Shown: positions 31,458 to 44,724, numbered from the stretch's first letter. The stretch is 64,000 nt of DNA from Microglena sp. YARC (GCA_022414725.1 CM039463.1:32691579-32755578), one strand, 5' to 3'. Translations and numbers: made by a program. Notes: generated by a model not told the origin, from the sequence alone.

Positions 31458-32692
31458 ATGTCTGCCTCTAACGCTATGGACCACGATGGTCACGCTGACG
31501 ACCTCGATTCGTCTTCCACGTCCGAAATTATTCGAGTCGCCAGATTATCTGCGCTTGCCGACGCTCACATTTTGGTTGACCAATACAAGGACGCCATCAA
31601 CTCGTCTAGGAAGCAGCTGCCTGTGTCGACGCTCCTCCTCCACCAAGCTGCAGTGGACCTCATCCGCAAGGACGAGGACGAGAAGGCAGCCCTCGCCACG
31701 GCCGCTTTACAGGCCTCCCTCGCCGAGGCTCGGGCCCAAGCCGCTGTGCCGTCCCCTCTCCAGGCCATGGAGACCCTGATGGCCCAGATGGCCTCCGTCA
31801 TTGCGGTAAGAGCACCGAGTAGTACCCCTCGTTCGACGAAGATGACGATTCGACCGTGTCTATGGACGGGCACTGACGATAAGAAACTCCCTAGAGGGAA
31901 GGTTTGGTGGCACACGTTGAACTTGTTCTGTGAGGTCAACGAGATGAAGGACACCAAGTTCTTGGCCTGTTTCTTTGGGGGTACTGCTTCTGATTGGTTC
32001 TTTCATCTTTGCAATGACCCTGCCCGCCCTCACGAACTCACCTGGGAGGAAGCCGAGATCGCTTTCCTCTCCTATTTCGACCCGAAGTATGGGAACGATG
32101 ATCTCGTAGCCACCCAGCGCTTGCACTCCCACGCCATCACGCAGACCGACTCTGTTCGACACTACGCCCAGGTTTTCCTGACCGAAGTCCGAATCGCTGG
32201 TGGTCTCGACCTCAAGTCCCAGCTCGTCCTTTTCCGCCTTGGTCTGAAACCGACCATCGAATGCCGCTGCCGCTCACACCCTACTAATATTGGGGGTCGT
32301 TTCGACACGCTTGACCAACTCATTGACCTCGCCTCAAAGGTCGAAGACCGACTATCCACCATCGCACTACCATCTCTGACACCTGAAACCTCTGCTCTTG
32401 CTACGCAGTCCCGCGCTAAGGTGCCGAGCACCCAGGCTCACGGCAGGCCGAGGCCAACGGGAGGCCCCGAGGGCGACTCCAAGAGGCAACGTGCCCCATC
32501 CTCCGATTTTTGCCCCGTCTATACCGAAGAAGAGAAGTCGGCCCGCAGCCTTGCAATCGCCACCAAGCGAGGGTGGAAGCAGAGCAATGGAGCCCCATGG
32601 GACATGGCCTCCATCACCGCTGCTCGAGTGAAGAACTTATGATATAAGTGCGGAACGGTTCGAACCTTCAACCCTGGGACTCCACCCAAGTG
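31458..32692 (+). pseudogene. Gypsy Gag, interrupted
   Basis: The first good ATG is at 31458. The N-terminal part is helical and acidic; residues about 160-290 form the retrotransposon Gag domain (FFGGTASDWFFHLCND, then WEEAEIAFLSYFDPKYG and RHYAQVFLTEVR). A basic stretch (RPRPTGGPEGDSKRQR) precedes the zinc knuckle. There KNL-stop-YKCGTV shows TGA where the first knuckle Cys is expected, and Copia 3 interrupts the knuckle at KCP. The same TGA is in the copied scrap at 17066-17125, so it is older than that duplication. Gag would coat and package the element's RNA in cytoplasmic particles. Confidence 0.85.
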
Positions 32693-32697
32693 CCCAC

Positions 32698-33080
32698 TAT
32701 CAGCTTGTAAGCACTCCGAAGAGTGGACAGAGATGTTGCAGCGGAGACAGACGCGCCAATCTATACACGGAGACAAGGATAGCGTTACAAGGATAGGCGG
32801 ACGCCAAAGAACACCAGCGGTGGGAGAGGCGGATGCCTGTAACCTGACTAGACCCTAAGTCAGGAATCTTTAAGCCAGGCACCGGCTATACAGAGCGTGT
32901 CAGTGAGAGACCGATGACGCAGTCAACAGGAAGCTGTCACCGTGTCATGAAGGATGACACAGTCTACGGGAAGCTGACACAGTACAGACAGAAACACTGT
33001 CTGGGCCGATAGTTCTAAGGAAGTACATAAGAAGTCACCAAGTCATAAAACGCGTGAGAGCACCGCAATTCATGCTGACA
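32698..33080 (-). repeat. Copia 3 LTR (left; 3' LTR)
   Basis: TATCAGC to GCTGACA, 383 bp, matching 36721-37103. Confidence 0.9.
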
Positions 33081-34563
33081 CTCCACCTATGACACAGGTG
33101 ACATACAATACTACTTCTCCACCTATGGCACTGGGGACATAGAACTATAAACTGGTAGCAAACAAAAATTATTCAGGAACGGCGGAAAAAACAGGAAACC
33201 AGAAGAAAGCCTTGTCTAAAATAAAAGGATGAGAAAGGATGAACCAAAAACCACTGTAGTACTCCGAAAATGTAGCAGCAAAAAACTTGGGTCATCCCTA
33301 GTTGAGCTGAGACCAAAATGGAAATGTAACCATCCATGGTAAGCACAAAATTACTATTCATTCCAGAATAGTAGGCACCAAACCAGAAATTCACAGGGAG
33401 GCCACACAGAAATCAATCCTAATACCAAAGGAAGGGGAACAACGGTGACTGAAAGAACCGAGAACTGAACCTAAAGAGAAGACCGAAATTGTGTATATCA
33501 AAGTTGGGGAACAACGGTATAGAAAACCCGATCCGGGAATAGGAACCTAACGCCAATCAATGATAACCAAAGAGACGGATCGAAATATCGTGTGAGAGCA
33601 GCACACGAGAGAATCAAGCCTAAAGGACGCAGACAAGAGGACACTAAAGACTACGATGGAAAAGTCAAGTCGATGGAAAAATCCACTACCTTAAAAAACT
33701 ATTCTTAGCATAGAATTCATGACTAGGTTGGGATGAAAAAACCATGATGAACTGGTTTCTTACTCAAAGATGGAAGTAAGAAGATTTATGAAAGTTAATT
33801 ATCATAAACCCCCAGCTACGGCACTAACAAAAAACAGTCTAAGAGGTGGGTATCGCACCGCAAAGAACTTATACACTCAAGACAAACCAAGCGCCTAACC
33901 ACAAGCAAACCAAACCTGCAGCATCTGAAAAAATCCAAAGGATGCGGAGAGAAATTTCAAGAGACTTGTAACCAACAAAGGAAACACAGTTCAATGATCA
34001 ATAGAAGGTAAGATGTACAACCATAGTACATAAAACCTATTGTCCACTTGAAAATAGTAAACGCAGAAGAAAAAAAAGACTTAAATAATTCACTGCAAAG
34101 GATGGACTGAAAGGGCGCTTGAAATACACTCGGAAAACAAGAAAGAGGTGAGCGGCGGTACATCTGCAAGTACAACTGCAAGATTACCCAGCCCACCAAT
34201 TTACAGTAAAATCCAAAGGGAAATAACTACTACACTCCACAAAAAATTCTAATCACCTGAGGGGCTGGTGATCTAAAAACAGTGTGGAGTAAAAAGAAAT
34301 AGCTAATCTATGATGAGCTCCACCGAATGAACCATCTGCCTATGGAACTAAGAGGCAGAAACCATCAAGACGCTATAACGGTGGTCTGAATTAATTACCA
34401 CCTTCCACCAAAACCAAGAAAGACAGCTGAAAGGAAGCTGCCTAAACAAAGCGTCGTAACGCTCCACCAATCTAGACTACCCTATAAGTCAGTCTAGGCG
34501 GTGCTAAGGAATAGGCACCCACACATAGGGCCATGTTAATCTACGTATGAGAACCATCAGCAC
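33081..34563 (-). other. Copia 3 internal region, 3' UTR-like
   Basis: Counterpart of 17509-18988. No coding sequence is recognisable. Confidence 0.6.
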
Positions 34564-35500
34564 CTAAAACAATGAATCCTGGGTTGACTGTAACACCCCA
34601 GCCATACGCAGTATCAAGCTAGTAACCGGTAGTATAGCCCCCGGCGCAGAACTACTGCCTGGTTGAACAGGGCCGGCCTTATTTGCCTCTATATCAACGA
34701 AGCCTGAGTCGACTGTAACACCCCAGCCATACGCAGTATCGGAGCCTGACCAATGATCAAGATCATCACTTGCTCTATCAGCAAAGGCTACATCATCACC
34801 CGGGCTCCCGAATAATCTATCAGGAATGGCAGGAGGCGAAGCGCTCACCAACTCCTGCGAGCCATCCAAGATGATTGGAGCAGGGTGACTATTAGGCAAT
34901 GGACCTGTAACAGGCTCCACTATGAACTGAGACTGTCGTAATCCTAGAGCTTCACCGACGAAACGTGGCGCAGAGGAGGGCCTGGCGACCCCCTGAGATT
35001 CGGCTAAGATTATAGTTGGACAACCAACTCCCACCCGCCCTAAAACTTCACACACAATACAGCAAGATCAGGCCCTGGTCTGGAATGCAATCTGGATACA
35101 TCCCAGCCAGGCCAGCCAACAACAATTGGGGTTGTAAAAGGGCGTAGGGAATTACCGGGTACACTAACATATCACCGTTTGATGACAGGAAGGATGCAAG
35201 CGGGCGCGGGGACCCATACTAATGGGAGAACCCAGGAAGACAGTTTAGACTGAACTAGATATAGAGAGTACATCACTACTCTCTACTACCTGGCGCAACA
35301 TCGGAAACCCAAATATAATAACCCTTACTCACCAGGGAATACCCAACCAGTCTACCAAATAACGCCCTTTCGTCCAGCTTGTTGCGTTTCTTCCCAATTG
35401 ACTAACATAGCAGGGGCAATAACAGACGCAACAACGACACATCGGGCACGACCCCATAAAACAGCTCTTAGGGTGTCTTGTGTCCCCGATATCAGCCAAT
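34564..35500 (-). pseudogene. Copia 3 integrase end and linker remnant
   Basis: The 163-codon ORF 34564-35055 differs from that of Copia 2 by only a few residues and keeps LAESQGVARPSSA and WSGSDTAYGWGV. The integrase end upstream on the minus strand is frameshifted. Confidence 0.75.
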
Positions 35501-36720
35501 CCTCGAACCTCTTAACTAAAAATTCCCTAAGCCCTAGCAGAACTCAAACACTTGAACCCAAACTCTCGAGCTAAGGCATACACCTAAGGAGGGAACCAGG
35601 GGCACGGTAAGACAAAGTAGCGACCTCTGTCGATCCACGAAACGCACCCAGGGGTCCCAAGGATCCTAAGAGAGAAAAAATATCCACCAAGTTATCATGC
35701 CAAAGATCCTCCACGGCCGGTGGACTAGGGCCAGGACGGCGTCCACTTCGGCCTGTAGCATGGGCGAAGTCCGGCGCTGCGAGACCAGACCTGGGATCAC
35801 AGAAGGTGGGGAAGCGTTAGGTCGAAGTCGAGATTTGAGGTATGGGAAAAAGGAGACGAGGATGAAAGTGCAGCAAGTCGCACCTGGTGCAGAAAATCGC
35901 ACCAATGGCAGAAAATCGCAAATCGCAAGGGCAGATTTCGAAAATTTATCGCTAGGATGCGAAGAGCAGAGCCGAGGCATGTAAAGGTCCGAATATCCCG
36001 CCGTCGATGATCAGTCAATCCCAAGTCCCCCCCTCTATCGCTCGACTCACCCGGTTGGGGGGTAGAGGGAGCAGCACCCGAGTGGTGCTGACCATACCCC
36101 CCTGCTTCCTACCACCTCCAGAATCTCCAGGTCCAGACGCGTAGGGTGTCTCCTCTGGCGAACCCTACAGCAGTGCCGGCGATTCGCCAGCTTGATCGAA
36201 AAAATTCCCCAGAAGGTAGCACAGAGCCACTAGAGCGCAAGCTCATGCCAGTAGCCAACAGTCGACTGGGCAGAGCAAAGGGGGCAAAGACGACGTAGAC
36301 ATCAGCAGGGAGCTTGGTCGGCTTGGCAACCTCCGGTATGCAGGCAGAGCCTCAAACACCGGAGTTAGCGACGTCAAGGACGCGAGCAGACGAAGACGGG
36401 GTATCTCCACCAATGTCCAGGCTAGTCGCCGACTTGAGTCTGCACGTCACAGTCATCTACGACAGACGGGAGGAGGCGACAGACGGCAGGGGAGGAAAAG
36501 GAAGAGAAGATGGAGGAATGACCGGGGGGGGGGGGTGGCTTCCACGATGGCGGAAGGATCCTCCTCTCCGGCAGCAGAGGCCGCTGGCGCGCAACCAATC
36601 AGCCAATTTGTCGTCATGTCAGGACTTCGGAACTTCCAGAATGAAGCTCGTTGAAGCCAAGTAGAAAACGACGCATAAGGTGCAATGCAAAGCAGTGGTA
36701 CCATGGTGGGCCCAATGACC
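35501..36720 (-). pseudogene. Copia 3 gag remnant and leader
   Basis: Counterpart of 19941-21146, with small indels. A poly-G run near 36524-36533 differs in length between the copies. Confidence 0.5.
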
Positions 36721-37103
36721 TATCAGCTTGTAAGCACTCCGAAGAGTGGACAGAGATGTTGCAGCGGAGACAGACGCGCCAATCTATACACGGAGACAAG
36801 GATAGCGTTACAAGGACAGGCGGACGCCAAAGAACACCAGCGGTGGGAGAGGCGGATGCCTGTAACCTGACTAGACCCTAAGTCAGGAATCTTTAAGCCA
36901 GGCACCGGCTATACAGAGCGTGTCAGTGAGAGACCGATGACGCAGTCAACAGGAAGCTGTCACCGTGTCATGAAGGATGACACAGTCTACGGGAAGCTGA
37001 CACAGTACAGACAGAAACACTGTCTGGGCCGATAGTTCTAAGGAAGTACATAAGAAGTCACCAAGTCATAAAACGCGTGAGAGCACCGCAATTCATGCTG
37101 ACA
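36721..37103 (-). repeat. Copia 3 LTR (right; 5' LTR)
   Basis: 383 bp. It provides the uninterrupted reference that defines the 5.3 kb insertion in Copia 2. Confidence 0.9.
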
Positions 37104-37108
37104 CCCAC

Positions 37109-40100
37109 GATGCCCCGACGAGAGGAATTGAGACGTCGGTCGGCCAACTCAGAAATTAGAGCCTGATGTTACCGTTATTTCTGAAAACCCCTGTGTAACG
37201 CTCTTTTGGGCCCAGACCAATCTCCTTTGCCCCTTGCCTCACGGTCCCAGTGAAGTACCATCGATGGTCTTCCCGACTGCATTACCACGACCACTACCGA
37301 TTCCGTGCATCTCGGCATGCGCAACTTCGACGGTCCACGCGGACCAAGACACTGCCCTTTTCGATGCCACTCTCTCAGGAGTAAAAGGGAAAGTCCTCAT
37401 CGACAGTGGGGCAGATGCGTTTTTTGTTTCCGCCAAGTTCCTCGCCACCGAAGGCTTCGCGACCTACGCAGGTTCACCGGTCTACGTTCGTGTAGCTGAC
37501 GGTTCAACAGTACTCACCACGACTCGTGCAGATTTTACTCTCGACCTCGGCAAACACAGATCGAAGGTCAAGGGTGCGTATGTCCTCCCTACCCTCGGCC
37601 CCACTACGACAGCACTCCTTGGACGCTCTTGGATGCTCCAGTCGCGAGTTTGCCTCAGTTTCGAAACAACTCGTATGAAGGCGACCCTTCGGACACCTCG
37701 AAAAATAGACCAGAACACGGTGGAATTATATTCTACTCGCCTCGAATCGAAACCGTACTCCATACCTGAGCTCGTGGCCTACACTCTCGCCAAAACCGCA
37801 CTCTTCGACTCGGTGGTCTGTCACAGCCCAGGCTTGATGACCAACCAAACGCTCAAACGGTGGGTCCGAAGGCAGAAACAGAACCTCACTTGCTTTGAAG
37901 TGGTCGTTACCCAGCTCGACGATAGCGACGATGCATTCGTTCTTAACGCACGAACAGCCCAAATCGACCCCGATCGCACGACCCGACGTGATCAAATTGT
38001 CCTGAACTGTGAGAAAGACTTCGCCAAGGCTTTCTCCACAGCCGAATCGGTCTCGGAATTACGTCCAGACACACCTCTCGTCTGCCCACTGATCGACCCA
38101 CTGACCAGCCCAAAATTCTCGAGAGGACACTGACTGTCCCCGGCCGAACTCCTCGAAGTCGAACAGCAAGTCAAGGACCTCCTTGCGAAGGGATTCATTC
38201 ATCCGAGCTCGAGTCCTTGGGGATCGCCGATCCTTTTCGTAGCCAAACCCGATGGCTCTTGGCGCATGGCCATTGATTATAGAAAACTCAACAAGGTCAC
38301 GATTCCGAACCGATACCCGCTACCTCGCATCGACGATCTCTTCGACCAGGTCCGAGGTGCCAAGGTTTTCTCCAACCTGGACCTCCGAAACGCATACCAC
38401 AACATACGCTTACACGATTCAGACGTACCAAAAACTGCGTTCATTACCCCCATGGGGCTCTACGAATTCAAGGTCCTACCGTTCGGACTCGCCAACGCTC
38501 CCTCCGCCTTTACGAAGGTTATGAACACGGTGTTCCGCGACCTCATCGGCAAATTTGTCGTTATCTACTTGGACGATATCCTGATTTTCAGTAGTAACGA
38601 CGATGAGCACGAAAAACACCTTCGGATTGTTCTCCAGCGCTTGGAAGATAATCACCTCTTCATCAAACGGGAGAAATGCAGTTTTTTCCAACCGGAGGTT
38701 AAATACCTTGGACATGTGCTATCGGGTGATGGCATTCGAGTCAACGAAACCAAAGTCAAGGCATTCGCTGCTTGGCCTACACCGACCTGCTCGAAGCACG
38801 TACAACAGTTCCTTGGACTCGCCAACTTTTTCCGCAAATTCATCCAAGGATACTCCTCGCTCGCTGCCCCTCTGACCGCTATCGCAAACAAACACCACCC
38901 TGGGGTTGGATCGCCAATTTCAACGCCGCTAAAACCCCTCGGTAAACGGAATGCCGGACTACGGGGATCAGATTTCGCGACTATCTGGACCACCGACTGT
39001 CAAAGTGCCTTCGACGCAATAAAAGAAAGCCTTACCAACGCTCCTCTGCTTGCCCACCCTGATCCTACGAAGGATTTTCGAGCTGTCACGGACGCTTCTA
39101 TCGAAGGGACAGGGGGCGTACTCCTTCAGGAGGGTCGGCCGATAGCTTACCATTCCCACAAATTCTCGAAAGCCGAACGCAACTATACCACGGGCGAACA
39201 GGAATTACTCGCCGTATACCTCGCGCTTAGGGAATGGCGATGCTATCTCGAAGGATGTACAGGCGCATTCGAGCTCGACACTGACCACAAACCACTTGTC
39301 TACCTCACCAACCAACCGATGCTTTCACGTAAGCAAGCCCGCTACATGGAATTTTTCTCGCGCTTCTCGAACATGAAGTGGAACCACATCGCTGGTCGTA
39401 CCAATGTGGCTGACCCCTTGAGCCGACATCCGACCTTCTCGACTGCTCTAACAGTGGAACGGATCCATCCCGACGATCCTATCCACTCTCGCAAAATTTT
39501 CCCCGATATCTTACTCGCATACAAACGCGACTCTTGGTTCCGGTGTCCACGCAACACGCAACACCTTACCCTTCGCCCCGATGGCTACTGGGTTGGTTCA
39601 GGCCGCTCCAAACGTTCAGCATCCGAGACGCAGATCGTGGTCCCAAATGGTAACGCCCTCAAGAGTCGCATCTTGTTCGCCTTCCATGATACCCAGCGTA
39701 GCGGGCACCCGGGGTTCGAACGCACGTTCAACTCTATCGGCCGTTATTACTGGTGGCCTGCGATGCGCCTCGATGTGAACGACTACGTTCGATCCTGTCA
39801 TTCGTGTCAATCGGTGAAGGCTTCACACCAGCGTAGCCAAGGCACGCTCCAACCGCTCCCAATACCTAACGCTCCATTCGATTCGTTGAGCATGGATTTT
39901 ATCGTGGGCCTCCCCAAGTCAGAGGGGTACGACATGATCTTCGTTATCGTTGATCGACTTACGAAAATGGTCAAACTCGCTCCATGCAAGACGACCGATG
40001 GAGCAGAACAGATTGCGAAAATCTTCCACCGCATCATCCTGAGCGAACAAGGGACCCCGACCTCCCTTATCACCGATCGAGACGTCAAATTCACGAGCGC

Positions 40101-40797
40101 TTTCTGGAAGACGATCCAGTCTCTCTGTACCATCGAACCCGGGATGTCGACGGCGTTTCATCCACAGACTGACGGTCAAACCGAACGAATGAACAGTGTT
40201 CTCGAGGACACTCTCCGTCACTTTACGTCAACGACACAGAAAAATTGGTCTCAACTCCTCCCGAACGCGCAATTTGCTATCAACAACTCGTACAACAGTA
40301 GCATTCGCGATTTTCCGTTCCGCCTCCTCTATGGACGATACCCACGAGTCGCTCTCCAGCCTCCCGATACGATACTCCCACATGACAGCCCACAGGCGGT
40401 GTCTTGGGTCGAACACATGACCAACGCTTTGGACTGTGCGAAAAAGGCCCTTCAGGCGGCCCAAGATCGACAACGCACGTACGCTAACCAGCATCGCCGA
40501 CCAGTCACCTTCCTTATCGGCCAGGAAGTCATGCTCTCTACGAAAAATCTGAAATATTGGCCTGGTCGGGCTCGCAAGCTCCTCCCTCGTTTCGTGGGAC
40601 CGTTCCCCGTCACTCGTGTCTACGATAAGCACGGTGAAACCCTCGCTGCTACCCTCGACCTTCCCGTTGGATGGCGTATTCATCCCACGTTTCACGTGTC
40701 CTTACTCAAGGCTTACGTCCCCGATGGATCCCCGATGATCCGCCCGAACCCCGATCATTTCCGGACTACTGACGAGCCAGTCTATGAAATCGGATAA
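37109..40797 (+). pseudogene. Gypsy Pol: protease, RT, RNase H, integrase
   Basis: From 37234 the frame is open for 299 codons. Protease has LIDSGADAFF near 37400. TGA at 38131-38133 interrupts just before LSPAELLEVEQQVKDLL; CGA to TGA by one transition would explain it. The same frame then runs on: RT with MAIDYRKLNK, FSNLDLRNAYHNIRL and VVIYLDDILIFS; RNase H with TDASIEG and DTDHKPL; integrase zinc site (H...H, CHSCQ) and core (MDFIVGLP; TDRDVKFTS; TDGQTERMNS). After integrase, HPTFHVSLLK is the usual end before a chromodomain. A TAA at 40795-40797 ends the frame. The first part, 37109-37233, has stops. No frameshifts were seen. Confidence 0.92.
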
Positions 40798-41085
40798 GTG
40801 GTCGACCACAAAATCGAATCTGGACTCCTCCGCTACTACGTTCAATGGCTGCACTCTGATCACGTCCATACGTGGGAACTCGAATCCGACCTTGCAGGTC
40901 CCTGTGCCACCGACATCGACATGTACTGGCGCCAAAATCCCGACCGCTCACGACCTATCGATCTCCCACCCGTCCCTGATCCGCACGCGCCGGTCCGCCC
41001 CCGCACTCGTCGCGAGGCCTCGACAGAAACCCCTGACGAGTACGTCCAACGAACAAGCACACGACTTCGGGAGAAGTCGCGAGCT
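40798..41085 (+). pseudogene. Gypsy chromodomain, behind an in-frame stop
   Basis: In the same frame as integrase, directly after the TAA, the sequence VVDHKIESGLLRYYVQWLH then HTWELESDL has the chromodomain pattern (aromatic...VxW...TWE). In chromoviruses this module reads histone marks and guides integration. YEIG lies before the stop, so the domain is cut two or three residues into its first strand. A Pro/Arg-rich tail follows to the polypurine tract. Confidence 0.75.
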
Positions 41086-41099
41086 AGAGAGGGGGGAAA
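41086..41099 (+). other. Gypsy polypurine tract
   Basis: AGAGAGGGGGGAAA directly precedes the 3' LTR and is the expected plus-strand primer. Confidence 0.85.
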
Positions 41100-41450
41100 T
41101 GTGACAGATAACGATCCGTCACCTGCGCTACCTCGAGGTGGCGACGACTTCCCCGAGGAAGGGGAGCTGACGGGACCTGTCTAGACGGTTACAACCGTTA
41201 AACTGGTCCGCGCCCTCGGTCAACGCGCCCTTCGCGCGCCCTACGTCCGCGACTCTGGATATTCGCATCTCCAGCAACGGCTAAATGATATGCGAATGTC
41301 CAGAAGCATCAACGGGTTTATTCGCTGAACCGCGGGAGAATGTAGGGTACTTAAGCCGAGCTTGAGTGTCTGAGGCCAGAAAACAGAGAGGTTCAATTCC
41401 TTTCTCTCCTGATACTTTATATCAAGCTAAGACGTCTTTCAGACGACACA
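41100..41450 (+). repeat. Gypsy 3' LTR
   Basis: 351 bp, TGTGACAG to GACACA, followed by the CCAAG duplication. Confidence 0.92.
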
Positions 41451-42817
41451 CCAAGGCACTCTGGTCCGGTTCTGCAAGATGGCTGTGCTGACTTGAATTG
41501 CGCTAATTTAATCGTGCGGTTCTGACGCATCGTTCTATACAATTTCGAAGGTATTTCCATCCTTCAAAGGAATCAGGATTCATGATCAGCTTCAGGCCGG
41601 AGTCTTCATCAACCAACTCAGGTCCAATTTTCAGTTTCTCAATAATCATGTTTCTATCCTTTGAGTAGAAACGACATTCTGACATGAAATGCATTTCATA
41701 TTCTGTAGCACTCTTCTCCCACCAGCCGCCATATCACAGCACCTGCAAATGCTTCCAGGGCGAGAGGTTCTCCTATCTGATTCAACATTCAAATTGCGAG
41801 CTCGAAGATGAAGTCTTGCTTTGCATTTAATACCATCCCTACTATTGTATACGTTTGTGTACGTGGATGTACCGGTATAGTTATGTCCTCTGACATCATC
41901 CAACTTGGATGAGTAATAGATTTAATACCGACTCCTTGGTTATCGCCACGTTCCCTGGGGCTCACTGTATGTACTTCGGAATTGCCAGTCAATGTCTGTT
42001 ATTTTAGAGATGCCTTCGTCATTTTTCCTGAGCCAATCTTGATTAGTGACGTACTGACGTCTGGTTATCCGGAAGAATATCAGAGAAATCTTCTATAACA
42101 CCTTATCTCTATATGCATCTTCGTAACGGTATAACTCCGCTCTAGGTTTATCCGCGCGCCTGGGTTCCTGCACCTGCTAGCAGGCCCTTCCCGCTAGCGC
42201 CAGCGGGTCTCCGGTCCACAGAAGTTCCCGCTCACCTATCAGGTTATCGGGATCGCTCGGTCGTCGCAAGTTGTTGGTTGGGATAATCGGCACCAAGACT
42301 CGCGTATCGGGACCGTTAGGCAAGAGGTTGTACTTCCCCACGTACCGCTTCTTATTAGCCAGCAACTCAGCACGAGTCACTACTCACGCACCACTAATGG
42401 TTCGTCTCGACACCAAGAAGAAGTCATTTCTATTCCTCGTATCGTCTAGACGACACCCACATCCCTAACTTAGCTAAACACTGAACCCCTCACTCTGCTA
42501 GTCTGATCTATCTTGCCTTGATATCCTGTGATTTTGCAATCTTAGTAATCCATGATACCAACATTGTTTGTTGCTATCTCTGGTTGCCATTATAATATTC
42601 TCTATTAACTATTAAGGCTTAGTTCACAAAATCTTCGTCCTTTCGCGGCCCGCATGCATTTGTCACACAATGTATTATTAGACTCTCAGCTTGCATTTAT
42701 GCGGCCGGCGACTGTATGAAAAAATACACATGTAGTACCATTTATTCCGAGGCGTGAGGTTGAGGTGTCCAGCCCGTTTGCTTGCAGTGGGGCTAACCAC
42801 AAAAAAGGGTGTGTAAC

Positions 42818-42889
42818 TCTCCCTAGCAGGTTCGAACTGCTGACCTACAGATTAACAGTCTGGCGCTCTACCAACTGAGCTAAGGGAGA
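42818..42889 (-). tRNA. tRNA-Asn(GTT)
   Basis: Intact 72-nt cloverleaf with anticodon GTT. Confidence 0.88.
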
Positions 42890-42902
42890 CATTTAGGTTG
42901 GT

Positions 42903-42974
42903 TTCGGAGCCTGGTCTAGATCCAGGGACCTATGGGTTATGGGCCCATCACGCTAGCCACTGCCCCACTCCGAA
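42903..42974 (-). tRNA. initiator tRNA-Met(CAT)-like
   Basis: Acceptor, anticodon and T stems pair. The D stem is changed (GGGC for GCGC). T loop ATCTAGA. Confidence 0.7.
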
Positions 42975-44567
42975 GTTGGAGTCCAGATATCAACGAGGTG
43001 CGCCTAATCAGGCCACGTCATCGTGCCGCAATGACGTCGACGTCGGGGGCTCGAGACCCGCTGCCGGAAGACAGCGGGGGGGTCGCGCGGCCACCAATAT
43101 AACGGCATTGTGTTGCTGCCACGAGGTTCAACGGACCCTTGTATCGTTGTGTTCATCAATCGTTCTTACTTTACTCCCCTGGGATGTACGTGGTATATAC
43201 CCAAGGCACTCTGGTCCGGTTCTGCAAGATGGCTGTGCTGACTTGAATTGCGCTAATTTAATCGTGCGGTTCTGACGCATCGTTCTATACAATTTCGAAG
43301 GTATTTCCATCCTTCAAAGGAATCAGGATTCATGACCAGCTTCAGGCCGGAGTCTTCATCAACCAACTCAGGTCCAATTTTCAGTTTCTCAATAATCATG
43401 TTTCTATCCTTTGAGTAGAAACGACATTCTGACATGAAATGCATTTCATATTCTGTAGCACTCTTCTCCCACCAGCCGCCATATCACAGCACCTGCAAAT
43501 GCTTCCAGGGCGAGAGGTTCTCCTATCTGATTCAACATTCAAATTGCGAGCTCGAAGATGAAGTCTTGCTTTGCATTTAATACCATCCCTACTATTGTAT
43601 ACGTTTGTGTACGTGGATGTACCGGTATAGTTATGTCCTCTGACATCATCCAACTTGGATGAGTAATAGATTTAATACCGACTCCTTGGTTATCGCCACG
43701 TTCCCTGGGGCTCACTGTATGTACTTCGGAATTGCCAGTCAATGTCTGTTATTTTAGAGATGCCTTCGTCATTTTTCCTGAGCCAATCTTGATTAGTGAC
43801 GTACTGACGTCTGGTTATCCGGAAGAATATCAGAGAAATCTTCTATAACACCTTATCTCTATATGCATCTTCGTAACGGTATAACTCCGCTCTAGGTTTA
43901 TCCGCGCGCCTGGGTTCCTGCACCTGCTAGCAGGCCCTTCCCGCTAGCGCCAGCGGGTCTCCGGTCCACAGAAGTTCCCGCTCACCTATCAGGTTATCGG
44001 GATCGCTCGGTCGTCGCAAGTTGTTGGTTGGGATAATCGGCACCAAGACTCGCGTATCGGGACCGTTAGGCAAGAGGTTGTACTTCCCCACGTACCGCTT
44101 CTTATTAGCCAGCAACTCAGCACGAGTCACTACTCACGCACCACTAATGGTTCGTCTCGACACCAAGAAGAAGTCATTTCTATTCCTCGTATCGTCTAGA
44201 CGACACCCACATCCCTAACTTAGCTAAACACTGAACCCCTCACTCTGCTAGTCTGATCTATCTTGCCTTGATATCCTGTGATTTTGCAATCTTAGTAATC
44301 CATGATACCAACATTGTTTGTTGCTATCTCTGGTTGCCATTATAATATTCTCTATTAACTATTAAGGCTTAGTTCACAAAATCGTCGTCCTTTCGCGGCC
44401 CGCATGCATTTGTCACACAATGTATTATTAGACTCTCAGCTTGCATTTATGCGGCCGGCGACTGTATGAAAAAATACACATGTAGTACCATTTATTCCGA
44501 GGCGTGAGGTTGAGGTGTCCAGCCCGTTTGCTTGCAGTGGGGCTAACCACAAAAAAGGGTGTGTAAC

Positions 44568-44639
44568 TCTCCCTAGCAGGTTCGAACTGCTGACCTACAG
44601 GTTAACAGTCTGGCGCTCTACCAACTGAGCTAAGGTAGA
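44568..44639 (-). tRNA. tRNA-Asn(GTT)-like with mismatches
   Basis: One acceptor mismatch (TCTACCT) and one in the anticodon stem. Anticodon GTT is kept. Confidence 0.7.
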
Positions 44640-44652
44640 CATTTAGGTTGGT

Positions 44653-44724
44653 TTCGGAGCCTGGTCTCGATCCAGGGATCTATGGGTTATGGGCCCATCA
44701 CGCTAGCCACTGCGCCACTGCGAA
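44653..44724 (-). tRNA. initiator tRNA-Met(CAT)-like
   Basis: The T loop ATCGAGA is the canonical eukaryotic initiator type (A54, A60) and restores a good B box, but the acceptor stem has a C:C clash (TTCGCAG). Confidence 0.7.

Larger units (their letters stand above)
32698..37103 (-). mobile_element. Copia element 3, internally deleted
   Basis: A 4406-bp minus-strand element with 383-bp LTRs and perfect CCCAC target duplications in Gypsy gag (32693-32697 and 37104-37108). It is nearly identical to Copia 2 but lacks the 5.3 kb insertion. It has no recognisable RT or RNase H, so it would need proteins from a relative such as Copia 1. The intact duplications mark it as the original insertion and Copia 2 as the derived copy. 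Confidence 0.92.
31063..41450 (+). mobile_element. Gypsy (Ty3) chromovirus retrotransposon
   Basis: A complete insertion with LTRs of about 350 bp and perfect CCAAG target duplications (31058-31062 and 41451-41455) inside an array unit. The order is Gag, protease, RT, RNase H, integrase, chromodomain, which is a chromovirus. Copia 3 is inserted in its gag. Stop codons interrupt the Gag zinc knuckle (32640-32642), the protease/RT boundary (38131-38133) and the integrase/chromodomain boundary (40795-40797), all without frameshift. The LTRs differ at only about half a dozen places by eye, so the insertion is fairly recent. Confidence 0.95.

Noticed and set aside
32640..32642. TGA read as Cys in the Gypsy zinc knuckle (altered genetic code)
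   Set aside because: The reductase gene and Copia ORF1 end with TGA in the expected places, and other Gypsy stops include TAA; simple mutation is more likely.
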